This document shows, one piece after another, positions 36,119 to 45,297 of a stretch of DNA of 64,000 bases. The position numbers were made by a program, and so were the translations under genes. The stretch is from Gluconobacter japonicus (GTDB lineage Bacteria; Pseudomonadota; Alphaproteobacteria; Acetobacterales; Acetobacteraceae). A model generated the notes under the pieces. It was not told where the DNA came from. It saw only the letters and a program-made list of their open reading frames with translations, and did not search any database. Numbering within the stretch: position 1 is the first letter of the stretch; each line of letters begins with the position of its first letter. Where the stretch lies: NCBI RefSeq assembly GCF_002723975.1, contig NZ_BEWO01000003.1, forward strand, positions 153,462 to 217,461, read 5' to 3'.

Positions 36119-37293
36119 CCGTGTTTGACGCCCATTTCGCTGCGGCCCTTCAGAAACGTGAGACAGCCGGAACTCGCCGGAGTCTCCGCCCTGTCACCCG
36201 CGAGACAGGCGCCATCCTGCGCGATGGGCAACGCCTGATCGACGTTTCCTCCAACGATTATCTGGGCCTTGCGGATCATCCCCTGTTGCGGGAAAGGGCA
36301 GCGGACTGGGCCCTCCGGTATGGAACCGGCGCACGGGCTTCCCGACTGGTCTGCGGCACGCTGGATCTGCATCACGCGGTTGAAGAGAAACTGGCCCGAT
36401 TCAAGCATTGTGATGCAGCACTGCTATTTGCCTCAGGCTGGCAAGCGAATGCCTCAGTTGTCCCCGCACTCTGCGCCCTTTCGGTGGCTCAGACCGGCCA
36501 TCCAATGATCGTGTTTTCGGACCGGCTGAACCATGCCAGCCTGCATCATGGATGTGCGGCAGCAGGCGTCCGGCAGGTGCGGTTCCGCCACAATGACCTT
36601 GCCCATCTGGAAACACTCCTGAAGCGCGAAGCCGCCACACCCGGCTTGCGGATGATCGTAACTGAAAGCGTATTCTCCATGGATGGAGACCGTGCCGACA
36701 TCCCGGCTCTTCGAGCGCTGGCAGATCGCTACGACGCATTCCTCTACGTCGATGAAGCCCATGCGACTGGCGTTCTAGGGCCTCATGGACAGGGTCTTTC
36801 GGGCGGTCTGGCTGATTTGACCATGGGCACATGCAGCAAAGCCCTCGGCGGAATGGGCGCCTACATCGCCGGCTCCCGGCTGCTCTGCGACTATCTGATT
36901 AATCACGCCTCAGGGTTCATCTACAGTACGGCACTCCCTCCGGCAGTTCTCGGGGCCATAGATGCCGCGCTGGACGTCATTCCCGGCATGGACACGGAAC
37001 GGACAACCCTGCTGGGACAGGCCGAGACACTCCGGCCCCTCCTGAACAACGCCGGGTTCGATACAGCCGAATCCACGACGCAGATCGTCCCCGTTCTGAT
37101 AGGCGAGGCCCAACGCGCACTAGACGTCGCAACAGCATTGGAAAGCGAAGGGTTGCTGGCGGTCGCAATTCGCCCTCCCACCGTTCCCGCTGGAACGGCA
37201 CGGTTACGGATTGCCCTGCATGCCGGCCTTCAGGATGCCGATATCAAGCGACTAGCCGAAGCCATCATTCGACTGGCCGGAAACGAGCAATGA
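36115..37293 (+). CDS. bioF: 8-amino-7-oxononanoate synthase BioF
   Basis: This 392-residue PLP enzyme condenses pimeloyl-ACP and alanine, the first ring-building step of biotin synthesis. It has VSSNDYLGLADHP, the GARASRLVCGT and HAVEEKLARF regions, DRLNHASLHHG, YVDEAHATGVLGPHGQGL and the PLP lysine Lys242 in GTCSKALGGMGAYI. It overlaps bioA and the esterase gene by 4 bases each (ATGA), which points to strict co-translation within the operon. Confidence 0.95.
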   Translation: MTVFDAHFAAALQKRETAGTRRSLRPVTRETGAILRDGQRLIDVSSNDYLGLADHPLLRERAADWALRYGTGARASRLVCGTLDLHHAVEEKLARFKHCDAALLFASGWQANASVVPALCALSVAQTGHPMIVFSDRLNHASLHHGCAAAGVRQVRFRHNDLAHLETLLKREAATPGLRMIVTESVFSMDGDRADIPALRALADRYDAFLYVDEAHATGVLGPHGQGLSGGLADLTMGTCSKALGGMGAYIAGSRLLCDYLINHASGFIYSTALPPAVLGAIDAALDVIPGMDTERTTLLGQAETLRPLLNNAGFDTAESTTQIVPVLIGEAQRALDVATALESEGLLAVAIRPPTVPAGTARLRIALHAGLQDADIKRLAEAIIRLAGNEQ

Positions 37294-37916
37294 CCCTTCC
37301 CCTGTACCTCGTGCATGGCTGGGGATTTGATGCGTCGTTCTGGACCGCCATGCTGGACCACTTACCGGGCGTCGAGGCCTCCATCGTAGACGCTGGTTAT
37401 TTCGGTGCCCCCTTCCATCCGCCATTACTCCAGGCCCCTTATCTCGCCGTCGGTCATTCAGCAGGCAGCCTTACCCTGCTGAGTCAGGATCTTCCGGGGT
37501 GCGAAGGTCTTGTCCTTTTCAACGGATTTGCCCGCTTCTCTGCTACCGACGACTTTCCAGACGGTGTTCCCGCCCGTGTTCTGGAACGGATGAGGCGCCA
37601 GCTCCAGAAATCGCCAGAAGCCGTTCTGGCTGACTTCCGCAAGCGATGTGGCACGGATGAGCCACTCCCCGGCCCTCCTGCTCTCGAACGCCTTGATGCC
37701 GGACTGGAAAAACTGCTTCTGGATGACGCTAGGGAGCAGGCTGCCAGATGGGGCGACCGCCTTCACTGGATGACAGGGCGGTCAGATCCGTTCCCACCAG
37801 CCCGGTCCGGCTTTGCCAGTCCCGGCTCCACGGTGGACGGAGGTCATCTCCTGCCCCTGACGGAACCCGCTCTTTGCGCCAACTTTATCAGGCAATGGTC
37901 GGCACGCCATGGATGA
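37290..37916 (+). CDS. Alpha/beta hydrolase, BioH-like pimeloyl-ACP methyl ester esterase
   Basis: This 208-residue alpha/beta hydrolase begins with the BioH-like motif LVHGWGFDASFW. The nucleophile elbow is GHSAG (Ser57), and likely partners are Asp166 (TGRSDPFPP) and His186 (DGGHLLPL). The position between bioF and bioC implies the esterase that removes the BioC-added methyl group to release pimeloyl-ACP. It is shorter than E. coli BioH (about 256) and has GHSAG rather than GWSLG. It may therefore belong to one of the alternative BioH-replacing families, so I leave the symbol blank. It overlaps bioF by 4 bases and bioC by 8. Confidence 0.85.
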   Translation: MTLPLYLVHGWGFDASFWTAMLDHLPGVEASIVDAGYFGAPFHPPLLQAPYLAVGHSAGSLTLLSQDLPGCEGLVLFNGFARFSATDDFPDGVPARVLERMRRQLQKSPEAVLADFRKRCGTDEPLPGPPALERLDAGLEKLLLDDAREQAARWGDRLHWMTGRSDPFPPARSGFASPGSTVDGGHLLPLTEPALCANFIRQWSARHG

Positions 37917-38676
37917 GCGCAAGCACCAGATTGCCCAACGGTTTGACGCGGCACAGGATTACAATGCAGCAGCAGATATCCAGTATCGCTGCGCCGAACT
38001 TCTGGCCGAACGCATCCGCGAAGAACTGGCACAGTCACGCCCGACACGGATTCTGGAATTTGGCTGTGGTACAGGCTTCCTGACCGAACAGCTTGCAACT
38101 GCCTTCCCTTATAGCACCCTGATCGCTACGGATCTGGCACCCGGCATGATTACCCGGGCACAGGAACGACTGACAGACCGGCCTGTCACATTCCGCGTCA
38201 TGGATGGCGAATATCCAGACGTGGACGGCCCTTTCGATCTGATCGCGTCCAGTCTTTGCTTTCAATGGTTTGAAGACCGCCCAGCCGCTCTTCAGCGCCT
38301 GTGCCAGAAACTTGCCCCCGGCGGCTCTCTCATGCTCACGACACTTCTGCCGGGGAGCCTTGGGGAATGGCGCTCCTCCTGCGAGCAGGAAGGCACACCC
38401 TGTGGCGTTCCTTCTTATACGGACACATCAGCCCTTCAATGGGAATGGCCAGAGGATGGCTCTGGAATGTGGGACGTCACCACCCTCCACGATCCAGTCC
38501 CAAATGCCCGTACCTTCCTGCATAGGCTGCGCCAGATCGGTGCCTCCCTACCCCAGTCTGGCAGTACTCCGGCAAGTCTAGGCGTCCTGCGTCGCGCCAT
38601 GCGCCACTTTGACAGGCACCATCAGGCTGTGACCTACAGGATTGGCCTCGGAATTTTCAGAAAGGACACTCCATGA
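37909..38676 (+). CDS. bioC: Malonyl-ACP O-methyltransferase BioC
   Basis: This 255-residue SAM-dependent methyltransferase starts pimelate synthesis by methylating malonyl-ACP. It has the typical N-terminus (IAQRFDAAQDYNAAADIQ), SAM motif I (ILEFGCGTGFLTEQL), DLAPGMITRA, and the substrate motif LIASSLCFQWFED. It overlaps the preceding esterase gene by 8 bases and bioD by 4. The pairing with a dedicated esterase gives the complete BioC-BioH style route to pimeloyl-ACP within this operon. Confidence 0.93.
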   Translation: MDERKHQIAQRFDAAQDYNAAADIQYRCAELLAERIREELAQSRPTRILEFGCGTGFLTEQLATAFPYSTLIATDLAPGMITRAQERLTDRPVTFRVMDGEYPDVDGPFDLIASSLCFQWFEDRPAALQRLCQKLAPGGSLMLTTLLPGSLGEWRSSCEQEGTPCGVPSYTDTSALQWEWPEDGSGMWDVTTLHDPVPNARTFLHRLRQIGASLPQSGSTPASLGVLRRAMRHFDRHHQAVTYRIGLGIFRKDTP

Positions 38677-39323
38677 ACAGTTTTCGCGGCGTGTTCGTCA
38701 CCGGAACAGACACGGAAATCGGCAAAACGCTTGTCAGCGCGATCCTGACGAAAGCGTGGAACGCTACTTACTGGAAACCACTTCAGACCGGGTTGGCTGA
38801 TGAAGCAGGTGATACACCGACCGTCCGCACCCTTGCCGAACTCACAGCCGACCGAATCATTGCCCCGGCTTACGGATTGCAGGCCCCGCTAGCGCCCTTG
38901 GCCGCTGCCAATCTGGAAGGCGTGACCATCAATCCTGGCCGTCTGGTGCTCCCGGCCGTACAATCCCCCCTCGTGGTCGAAGGCGCAGGCGGCCTGATGG
39001 TTCCGATCCGGGAAGACATGCTGATGATTGATCTGATCCAGCAGATGGATCTGCCCGTCGTTCTTGTCGCCCGAAGCGGGTTGGGCACAATCAACCATAC
39101 CCTTCTCAGCCTGGAAGCACTTCGCAGGCGGGGAATTCCGATTCTTGGCGTCGTCCTCAGCGGACCTGAGAATTCAGGAAATGCGCGGGATATTGAAAGG
39201 TTCGGGAACGTCCGGATACTGTTCAGCGTTCCACATCTTGAAGAAATAAATGAAACGGTTGTTTCTGAAATATCCGACCGCGTGCCACCTTTTTATGTCT
39301 GCCAGCAACAGAGTTCACAATGA
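38673..39323 (+). CDS. bioD: Dethiobiotin synthetase BioD
   Basis: This 216-residue ATP-dependent enzyme closes the ureido ring of dethiobiotin. The P-loop is GVFVTGTDTEIGKTLVSAIL. Other features are YWKPLQTGL, VVEGAGGLMVPI and the nucleotide region VVLVARSGLGTINHTLLSLE. It is the last gene of the operon. No bioB (biotin synthase) follows, so the final step must be coded elsewhere. Confidence 0.95.
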   Translation: MNSFRGVFVTGTDTEIGKTLVSAILTKAWNATYWKPLQTGLADEAGDTPTVRTLAELTADRIIAPAYGLQAPLAPLAAANLEGVTINPGRLVLPAVQSPLVVEGAGGLMVPIREDMLMIDLIQQMDLPVVLVARSGLGTINHTLLSLEALRRRGIPILGVVLSGPENSGNARDIERFGNVRILFSVPHLEEINETVVSEISDRVPPFYVCQQQSSQ

Positions 39324-39325
39324 TG

Positions 39326-39357
39326 TGTCCTTTTCCGGCTCTGCCATGAAAAGGACA
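39326..39357 (+). terminator. Possible weak terminator or attenuator after bioD
   Basis: TGTCCTTTT and AAAAGGACA form a perfect 9-base stem with a 14-base loop two bases after the bioD stop. The T-run lies inside the stem rather than after it, so termination is uncertain. The remaining gap up to opgG (39358-39488) shows nothing distinct. Confidence 0.4.
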
Positions 39358-39488
39358 TGCCCAACCCTTGTGAAATAACTCTGCAATCATAGAACGTCTC
39401 TTCGCAACGAACTGCATCCGGCGTATCGGTGGGACATAACCACTCCGATTTCGGAAGTTTGGTAGAAACTGGGACTGTAGGGAAAAGT

Positions 39489-41036
39489 ATGAGTATCCTG
39501 CGTCGTGATCTGGTAAAGCTTGGAGCTGGGATGTCCCTTATGGGGGCTTCCGGTGGCCTGGCTTATGCTCAGTCCGCGCCGCCTGCCGCAAAGCAGGCTC
39601 CAAAAACTGTTCCGTTCGATAACGGGACCGTTCGCGCTATTGCTGAAAAGCTCTCCAGATCGCCCTACGCTCCTCCCCCCCAGAGTCTGCCCTCCGCAAT
39701 CGCCAATCTCGATTTCGATCAGTTCCGTGGCATCGCGTTCAATCCGGACCGCGCCTTGTGGCATGGCCAGAATCTGGCTTTCGAAGTTGAGTTTTTCCCG
39801 CGTGGCTTTCTCTACAAACCCCGGATCGGGATGAATGAAGTGATTGGCGGTCAGTCGACCCCGATCGCCTATGATCCAGACCTCTTCACCTACGCCAACT
39901 CCATGCTGCGCGTAACCGACGATCTGGGTTTTGCCGGCCTCCGTCTGCGCTATGCCATCAACACCCCCGGCGTGATGGAAGAATGTGCTGTCTTCCTCGG
40001 AGCGTCCTACTTCCGGGCCGTCGCAAAAGGTCAGAATTACGGTCTTTCCGCCCGTGGCTTCGCAAACGGAACAGGAAATACCAAAGGGGAAGAATTCGCG
40101 CTCTTCCGTGAATTCTGGCTGGAAAAGCCTGAACCCGGTGTTGAATCCGTTGTGATCCATGCCCTGCTGGACAGCCCATCCGTCACAGGAGCGTTCCGCT
40201 TCACGATCCGTCCGGGTGACACGACTGTTTTCGATGTCCAGTCCTCGCTTTTCCCGCGTCAGGACATTACAGAATCCGGCGTCGCACCGCTGACCGGCAT
40301 GTTCTATTTTGATGCCAACGAGCACAACCACGTCGATGACTGGCGTCCGGCCGCTCATGACAGCGAAGCCCTTCAGGTCTGGACCGGCTCGGGCCAGCAG
40401 CTTTATCGTCCGCTCGTTAACCCGACAGATCTCCAGTTCTCAGCCTTTCAGGACAGCAGCCCGCATGGCTTTGGCCTGATGCAGCGCAAGCGTTCCTTCC
40501 ACGATTACGAAGATCTGGCGCTTAACTACGAAAAGCGCCCCTCCCTATGGATCGAGCCGATTGGGAACTGGGGCGACGGCGCCGTCGATCTGGTGGAAAT
40601 CCCGACGCCCAATGAAGTAAACGACAACATCGTGTCCTTCTGGCGTCCGAAGGCACCGCTCAAGGCCGGTCAGGAGTACAGCTTTACCTATCGCATGTAC
40701 TGGGGCTGGGACACACCGTGGCCGACACCGCTGGCTCGCGTAGGCGGGACCCGGATTGGTGCGGTAACGGATCACGCCGATGCCCGCATGTTCGTCATCG
40801 ACTTCACGGGGGCACCTTTCCAAAACCTTCCGGCGGATGCGCATTTTCACCTGATCTCACAAAGTACGCCGGGTACGATCCGCAATGTCGTTGTAGAGCC
40901 CAACCCGAACATCAAAGGCTGGCGCACCACTTTCGAGTTCGTACCGGGGGATGCCAAAGCCTCCGAGCTTCAGGCCCAGTTGGCAAACGATCAGGGGCCG
41001 GTTTCTGAAAAATGGATGTATCGTTGGACGCCGTGA
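39489..41036 (+). CDS. opgG: Periplasmic glucan biosynthesis protein OpgG/OpgD (MdoG family)
   Basis: This 515-residue periplasmic protein is needed for backbone formation or branching of osmoregulated periplasmic glucans. The N-terminus carries a twin-arginine-like signal (ILRRDLVKLGAGMSLMG, cleaved near AYAQS), as in OpgD, so export may use Tat. Family motifs include YFRAVAKGQNYGLSARG, DSPSVTGAFRFTIRPG, SPHGFGLMQRKRSFHDYED and EKRPSLWIEPIGNWG. The ATG at 39489 follows TAGGG by 6 bases; the open frame upstream is not needed. It overlaps opgH by 25 bases. The Tat-like signal makes the OpgD subtype possible. Confidence 0.92.
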   Translation: MSILRRDLVKLGAGMSLMGASGGLAYAQSAPPAAKQAPKTVPFDNGTVRAIAEKLSRSPYAPPPQSLPSAIANLDFDQFRGIAFNPDRALWHGQNLAFEVEFFPRGFLYKPRIGMNEVIGGQSTPIAYDPDLFTYANSMLRVTDDLGFAGLRLRYAINTPGVMEECAVFLGASYFRAVAKGQNYGLSARGFANGTGNTKGEEFALFREFWLEKPEPGVESVVIHALLDSPSVTGAFRFTIRPGDTTVFDVQSSLFPRQDITESGVAPLTGMFYFDANEHNHVDDWRPAAHDSEALQVWTGSGQQLYRPLVNPTDLQFSAFQDSSPHGFGLMQRKRSFHDYEDLALNYEKRPSLWIEPIGNWGDGAVDLVEIPTPNEVNDNIVSFWRPKAPLKAGQEYSFTYRMYWGWDTPWPTPLARVGGTRIGAVTDHADARMFVIDFTGAPFQNLPADAHFHLISQSTPGTIRNVVVEPNPNIKGWRTTFEFVPGDAKASELQAQLANDQGPVSEKWMYRWTP

Positions 41037-43186
41037 CAGATTTTTCCCCGTCCGAAGCCCCTTTTCTTCCCCGTGAAGCTCCGCTCAAAATGGAGCCTCA
41101 GAACCTCCAGCAGCAGCCGGATCGCCACGGGCGCCCCTTCCGCATTCTGGACACAACACCGAAGCTGCTTTGGCTGCGGCGGTTGTTCGTGTTTGGTACG
41201 GCCATTCTGCTGACAGGCTTCGGTGTTTATAAAATCAACCAGGTTTTCAACTCGCTCGGTGTTTCGACATTGGGCGTGATTGTTCTGGTGCTGTTTGCCA
41301 TTCTGGGCTTCTGGATCGCGCTATCCTTCACGTCCAGCCTTGGCGGATTTGTGTCTCTGATCTGCCGTGGTGGGTTAGGCCTCGGTATCCAGCGCACGGG
41401 CGCACTTCCCCGTCTGAAGGCCAGAACCGCCGTCCTGATGCCGACCTACAATGAAGACCCGACGCGGGTTCTTGCAGGTCTCAAAGCCATCTACGACAGT
41501 ATTCTGGCGACCGGCCAGATTGACGCATTTGATTTCTTCATCCTGTCAGACACAACCAACCCGGATGTCTGGCTACAGGAAGAGCGGGCTTTTCTGGCGT
41601 TCCGTCAGGCTACTGGCGATCATCAGCGCATCTTCTATCGCCGCCGTCACCAGAATACGGACCGCAAAGCCGGAAACCTGCATGACTGGGTGGTACGCTT
41701 TGGTGGCTCCTACCAGCAGATGCTGACGCTGGATGCCGATAGCGTCATGGATGGCAGCCTGATCGTCCGCGTCGTGTCTGCTATGGAAAACCATGATGGC
41801 GTCGGCCTGATCCAGACACTTCCAGTGATCGTTGGCGGCCGCACACTTTTCGCACGGATGCAGCAGTTCGCCGGGCGTGTTTACGGCCCCCTCATCGCGC
41901 ATGGAATTGCGTGGTGGCATGGCTCGGAAGGCAATTACTGGGGTCATAATGCGGTTATCCGCACCCGTGCCTTTGCCGAACAGGCTGGCCTCCCGCATCT
42001 GAAGGGCCGTCCTCCCTTCGGTGGCCACATTCTGAGCCATGACTTCGTTGAAGCCGCTCTGATGCGCCGCGGTGGCTGGGCCATTCACATGGTGCCAGGG
42101 CTCTTCGGCTCATACGAAGAGAGTCCTCCCTCGCTAACGGACGTCGCTATCCGTGACCGCCGCTGGTGTCAGGGCAATCTTCAGCATGCCAAGATCCTTG
42201 GAACAAAGGGCCTGCACTGGGTCAGCCGGACCCATATGCTCACCGGCATTGGCTCGTACGTCATGTCCCCGCTGTGGCTGCTATTCCTGCTGTTCGGAAT
42301 TCTGATTTCCCTTCAGTCGCATTTCTATCATCCGGAATATTTCGGCACGAAACCAACGCTCTATCCGCACTGGCCGCGCGTTGACCCGGTCCAGGCGAAG
42401 TTCGTGTTCATCGGCACGATGGGCATCCTGCTGGCACCCAAGGGGCTGGCGTTTATCGCCATGCTGTTTGACCGTGCAGCACTCCGGGGGTCAGGCGGTG
42501 TTCTCAAACTGTTCCTGTCCATCATTCTGGAAACACTGATTGGCGGCCTGATTGCCCCGATTGCCATGCTGATCCAGACATCCGGTGTGATTTCCATCCT
42601 GCTGGGCCGGGATTCCGGCTGGAATGCCCAGAACCGCGAAGATGGTCGGGTTTCCCTGCGTGAAGTTGCGCGTGGCTATTGGGTTTACACGGTTTTCGGC
42701 GTCCTTCTGGCCGCAGCGGCCTGGTCTGTTTCGCAGGCGCTGTTCCTGTGGATGACGCCCGTGCTGCTGGGGCTTGTTCTGGCTATTCCACTGGCGGCCC
42801 TGACGGCAAGCCGCGATGTCGGGCTGGGATTGCGCAAGGCTGGCCTGCTGCTGATCGAGGAAGAAACGGCTCCGCCGCCAATCCTGCGCCTTGCGGCAGA
42901 GAATGATCGTCTGCGGACTGAAGCCATGCATGCGCCGCATCAGCCGCCAGAAGAAGCTTTTGCGTTGCTCCGGACAGACCGTACCTTGCTGGACGCGCAT
43001 CTCGGCGCCCTTCCTCCAGCCCGCAAACCGGGAAGTGCCATTGATGCAAACCTTCTGGTGGGTCTGGTCAAGCTGAAGGAAGCCTCGTCTCTCAAGACCG
43101 CTCTTTCCAAACTGAACCGTCAGGAAAAAGCTGCTGTCCTTGGGTCTGCCGAAGGTGTGGCCCTGCTCGAAAACCTGCCTGAGTAA
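41012..43186 (+). CDS. opgH: Glucans biosynthesis glucosyltransferase OpgH (MdoH)
   Basis: This 724-residue inner-membrane GT2 enzyme polymerises the glucan backbone from UDP-glucose. It has N-terminal membrane helices (about residues 55-115) and then the GT2 domain: RTAVLMPTYNEDPTRVLAGL, FFILSDTTNP, MLTLDADSVMDGSL, GHILSHDFVEAALM and the (Q/R)xxRW-type RDRRWCQGNLQH. Several C-terminal helices follow, and a polar tail ends at LENLPE. The start overlaps the opgG end by 25 bases in another frame, so the pair are coupled. Length and motifs match the family. Confidence 0.94.
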   Translation: MDVSLDAVTDFSPSEAPFLPREAPLKMEPQNLQQQPDRHGRPFRILDTTPKLLWLRRLFVFGTAILLTGFGVYKINQVFNSLGVSTLGVIVLVLFAILGFWIALSFTSSLGGFVSLICRGGLGLGIQRTGALPRLKARTAVLMPTYNEDPTRVLAGLKAIYDSILATGQIDAFDFFILSDTTNPDVWLQEERAFLAFRQATGDHQRIFYRRRHQNTDRKAGNLHDWVVRFGGSYQQMLTLDADSVMDGSLIVRVVSAMENHDGVGLIQTLPVIVGGRTLFARMQQFAGRVYGPLIAHGIAWWHGSEGNYWGHNAVIRTRAFAEQAGLPHLKGRPPFGGHILSHDFVEAALMRRGGWAIHMVPGLFGSYEESPPSLTDVAIRDRRWCQGNLQHAKILGTKGLHWVSRTHMLTGIGSYVMSPLWLLFLLFGILISLQSHFYHPEYFGTKPTLYPHWPRVDPVQAKFVFIGTMGILLAPKGLAFIAMLFDRAALRGSGGVLKLFLSIILETLIGGLIAPIAMLIQTSGVISILLGRDSGWNAQNREDGRVSLREVARGYWVYTVFGVLLAAAAWSVSQALFLWMTPVLLGLVLAIPLAALTASRDVGLGLRKAGLLLIEEETAPPPILRLAAENDRLRTEAMHAPHQPPEEAFALLRTDRTLLDAHLGALPPARKPGSAIDANLLVGLVKLKEASSLKTALSKLNRQEKAAVLGSAEGVALLENLPE

Positions 43187-43197
43187 GCTCATTCCAC

Positions 43198-43219
43198 GCC
43201 TGACACCATTCTGTCAGGC
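43198..43219. terminator. Hairpin between convergent opgH and the HxlR gene
   Basis: GCCTGACA and TGTCAGGC form a perfect 8-base stem with a 6-base loop, between the two gene ends. There is no U-run, so it is probably a weak bidirectional terminator. Confidence 0.5.
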
Positions 43220-43226
43220 ATGGACT

Positions 43227-43646
43227 TCATCTGGCATCAAACGCCGTCCGGGCGGCTTCCACTTCCGTCAGATTTTTCTCCGCCCAGATCCAGACCCCGC
43301 AGAACGCAGCGCCGAGGCTTAGACCCAGCGGCGTGAGACGATAGTCCACGCGCGGCGGGATGACAGGATGAATGGTTCTGGTCACCATGCCGTCGCGCTC
43401 CATATGGCGGAGCGTCTGTGTCAGCATTTTCTGGCTGATGCCCTCAACCTTGCGCGCCAGTTCCGTGAAGCGCAGTTCTTTATGCTCTTCCAGCACTTCC
43501 AGAATAATCATCGTCCACTTATCGGCCACACGTCCGATCAGATCTGTCACCAGTCGCCCAACACGCACGTCACACTCGGTCGGCGCTGTCTCAGCAAGCC
43601 GCTGGGCACGGCGCTCTGGAGACGCCTCATAGGGATTATCCGTCAT
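43227..43646 (-). CDS. HxlR-family transcriptional regulator
   Basis: This 139-residue winged-helix regulator has the HxlR pattern: a cysteine near the N-terminus (PTECDVRV), IGRVADKWTMIILEVL, LRFTELARKVEGISQKMLTQ and TLRHMERDGMVTRTIHPVIP. The N-terminal cysteine is typical of redox- or electrophile-sensing members. It is divergent from the short-chain dehydrogenase at 43750, with 103 bases between them, and probably controls it. The ATG at 43646 reads MTDNPYEASPERRAQ. Confidence 0.93.
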   Translation of the reverse strand: MTDNPYEASPERRAQRLAETAPTECDVRVGRLVTDLIGRVADKWTMIILEVLEEHKELRFTELARKVEGISQKMLTQTLRHMERDGMVTRTIHPVIPPRVDYRLTPLGLSLGAAFCGVWIWAEKNLTEVEAARTAFDAR

Positions 43647-43749
43647 GGGCCGCTCTCCTTTTGGTGCGTATAAATCTTTGAGGTGCCTTCTTCCCGATCA
43701 ACGATAGCCCGCTAGATAAAGTGTTCCAATTCATGAAGGAGCAACTCCG

Positions 43750-44514
43750 ATGAAACAGACTGGAAATACAATCCTGGTAACCGGTGGCGGCTCGGGCATA
43801 GGACAGGCCCTGGCACAGAGGCTGCATGACGCGGGCAATACAGTCATCGTTGCCGGACGGCGGAAGGATGCTCTGGAAAGCGCCATTGCAGGCCGTCCCA
43901 ACATGCACGCGCTGACACTGGATATTGAGAGTGCTGACGGCATCGCCGATTTTTCGGATCGCCTTCTGAAAGCCTATCCAGACCTGAATGTCGTTATCAA
44001 CAACGCCGGGATCATGCGGTTTGAAGATCTCACCAAAACCCACGATCTGACAGACGCTGAAGACACGATCACGACGAACCTTCTCGGCTCAATCCGTCTC
44101 ATCAACGCCCTGACCGATCATCTGGTGAAGCAGCAGGACGCTGTCATCATCAATGTGACGTCCGGGCTGGCGTTCGTCCCGCTCACCACCACGCCAACCT
44201 ATAACGCCACGAAAGCCGCAATCCATTCCTATACGATCGCTCTTCGCGAAGTCCTGAAAGGGAAAGTCGAAGTCATTGAACTGGCCCCGCCTGCGGTCCA
44301 GACGGGACTCACGCCAGGACAGGAGACACGTCCGGGCTATCAGCCTCTCGATGACTTTTCCGATGAGGTCATGGCACTGCTTTCCCAGCAGCCAACACCC
44401 CGGGAAATCCTTGTGAAACGTGTCCGCTTTCTGAGATTTGCCGAAGCCAACGGGCAGTTTGACGACACGCTGGTCAAGCTGAATGCGTTCGCTGCAAAGG
44501 CGCGCAACGGCTGA
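43750..44514 (+). CDS. Short-chain dehydrogenase/reductase (DltE-like)
   Basis: This 254-residue NAD(P)-dependent oxidoreductase has the cofactor motif TGGGSGIG (residues 11-18), the NNAG motif (84-87), and the catalytic Ser138, Tyr151 and Lys155 (YNATK). The residues TGLTPGQ after the substrate loop are as in DltE-type SDRs. AAGGAG precedes the ATG by about 8 bases. The divergent HxlR gene suggests induction by an aldehyde, quinone or oxidant. The substrate is not evident. Confidence 0.93.
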   Translation: MKQTGNTILVTGGGSGIGQALAQRLHDAGNTVIVAGRRKDALESAIAGRPNMHALTLDIESADGIADFSDRLLKAYPDLNVVINNAGIMRFEDLTKTHDLTDAEDTITTNLLGSIRLINALTDHLVKQQDAVIINVTSGLAFVPLTTTPTYNATKAAIHSYTIALREVLKGKVEVIELAPPAVQTGLTPGQETRPGYQPLDDFSDEVMALLSQQPTPREILVKRVRFLRFAEANGQFDDTLVKLNAFAAKARNG

Positions 44515-44526
44515 CACCAGAAACGA

Positions 44527-44560
44527 AAAAAGCCCCGGAGGATAACCCCCGGGGCTTTTT
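44527..44560. terminator. Strong bidirectional terminator between the SDR gene and the DUF2501 gene
   Basis: AAAAAGCCCCGG and CCGGGGCTTTTT form a perfect 12-base stem with a 10-base loop. The A-run and T-run on the two sides serve both convergent genes. Confidence 0.88.
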
Positions 44561-44581
44561 CAGGACGAAAACTCAGAAGTC

Positions 44582-45064
44582 TCAGTTGTTGAGGCTCTGG
44601 GCCTTTTTGAAGAGATCACGGCAGACCAGAACCTGCTTGTCTTTCGGCAGCGTGGAAATGTCGAAAGGCGTGTTCGTGCTGGTCTGGAGAAGGCCGCGAC
44701 CACCCAGTGAGTAGTACTGGTCATTCTGCACATCCGGGCGCTTGGCCAGCGTGCGGGACGCAGAACGCGGAGCCGTACCCAGAGACAGCTTCTTGTGGAT
44801 ACAATAGGACGTCAGACCTGCCACATTGCCAGCCTGTGCGCTGTCAATGGACGGCATGCCGTTTTCACCCAGCGTGCCCGGCGTTGCTGCGGTTGCAACA
44901 CCATTGATGCCACCCACGGCCTGAACATGGTTTGGCGTGATAACGGCCTGAGTTCCCGGCGGAACAATCGGCTGACCCGGCTGTGGCGCCGTCTGGGCAA
45001 CAGCAGCACCAGAGAAAGCCAGACCAAGAGCAGCGAAAGCGGCAAAATACTTATTGGTATTCAT
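44582..45064 (-). CDS. Exported DUF2501-like protein
   Basis: This 160-residue protein has a signal peptide (MNTNKYFAAFAALGLAFSGA, cleaved near AVAQT) and should be periplasmic. The mature part has a Pro/Gly-rich region and then AGNVAGLTSYCIHKKLSLG, YYSLGGRGLLQTS and KQVLVCRDLFKKAQSL. This matches the DUF2501 pattern with two conserved cysteines that may pair. Its role is unknown. It is convergent with the SDR gene behind a strong terminator and divergent from oligopeptidase B. The 233-base gap upstream (45065-45297) holds a small CCGCCA/TGGCGG inverted repeat at 45246-45260 and otherwise nothing clear. Confidence 0.8.
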   Translation of the reverse strand: MNTNKYFAAFAALGLAFSGAAVAQTAPQPGQPIVPPGTQAVITPNHVQAVGGINGVATAATPGTLGENGMPSIDSAQAGNVAGLTSYCIHKKLSLGTAPRSASRTLAKRPDVQNDQYYSLGGRGLLQTSTNTPFDISTLPKDKQVLVCRDLFKKAQSLNN

Positions 45065-45297
45065 GGAGGAAATCTTTCCATGTCTGATATGATTACATGA
45101 CGGCTATTGAGACCCAACCTCCCGGAGACAAGCCCCGGTCTGAAAAATCATCCGCCGTTGCATGAAGAACACCTGAGAAGCCTTCTGGTTTCTTTTCCGA
45201 TTATTTTTCCCGATACCGTCCTCTCTGATCCAGCTTTGAATATTCCCGCCATCCTGGCGGATTGAGTCATCCGCATTTCTGCGCCAAGGTTTCGGCC

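Noticed and set aside
39387..40358. 323-residue open frame on the minus strand over opgG
   Set aside because: The sense gene has well-conserved OpgG motifs; the antisense frame has none.
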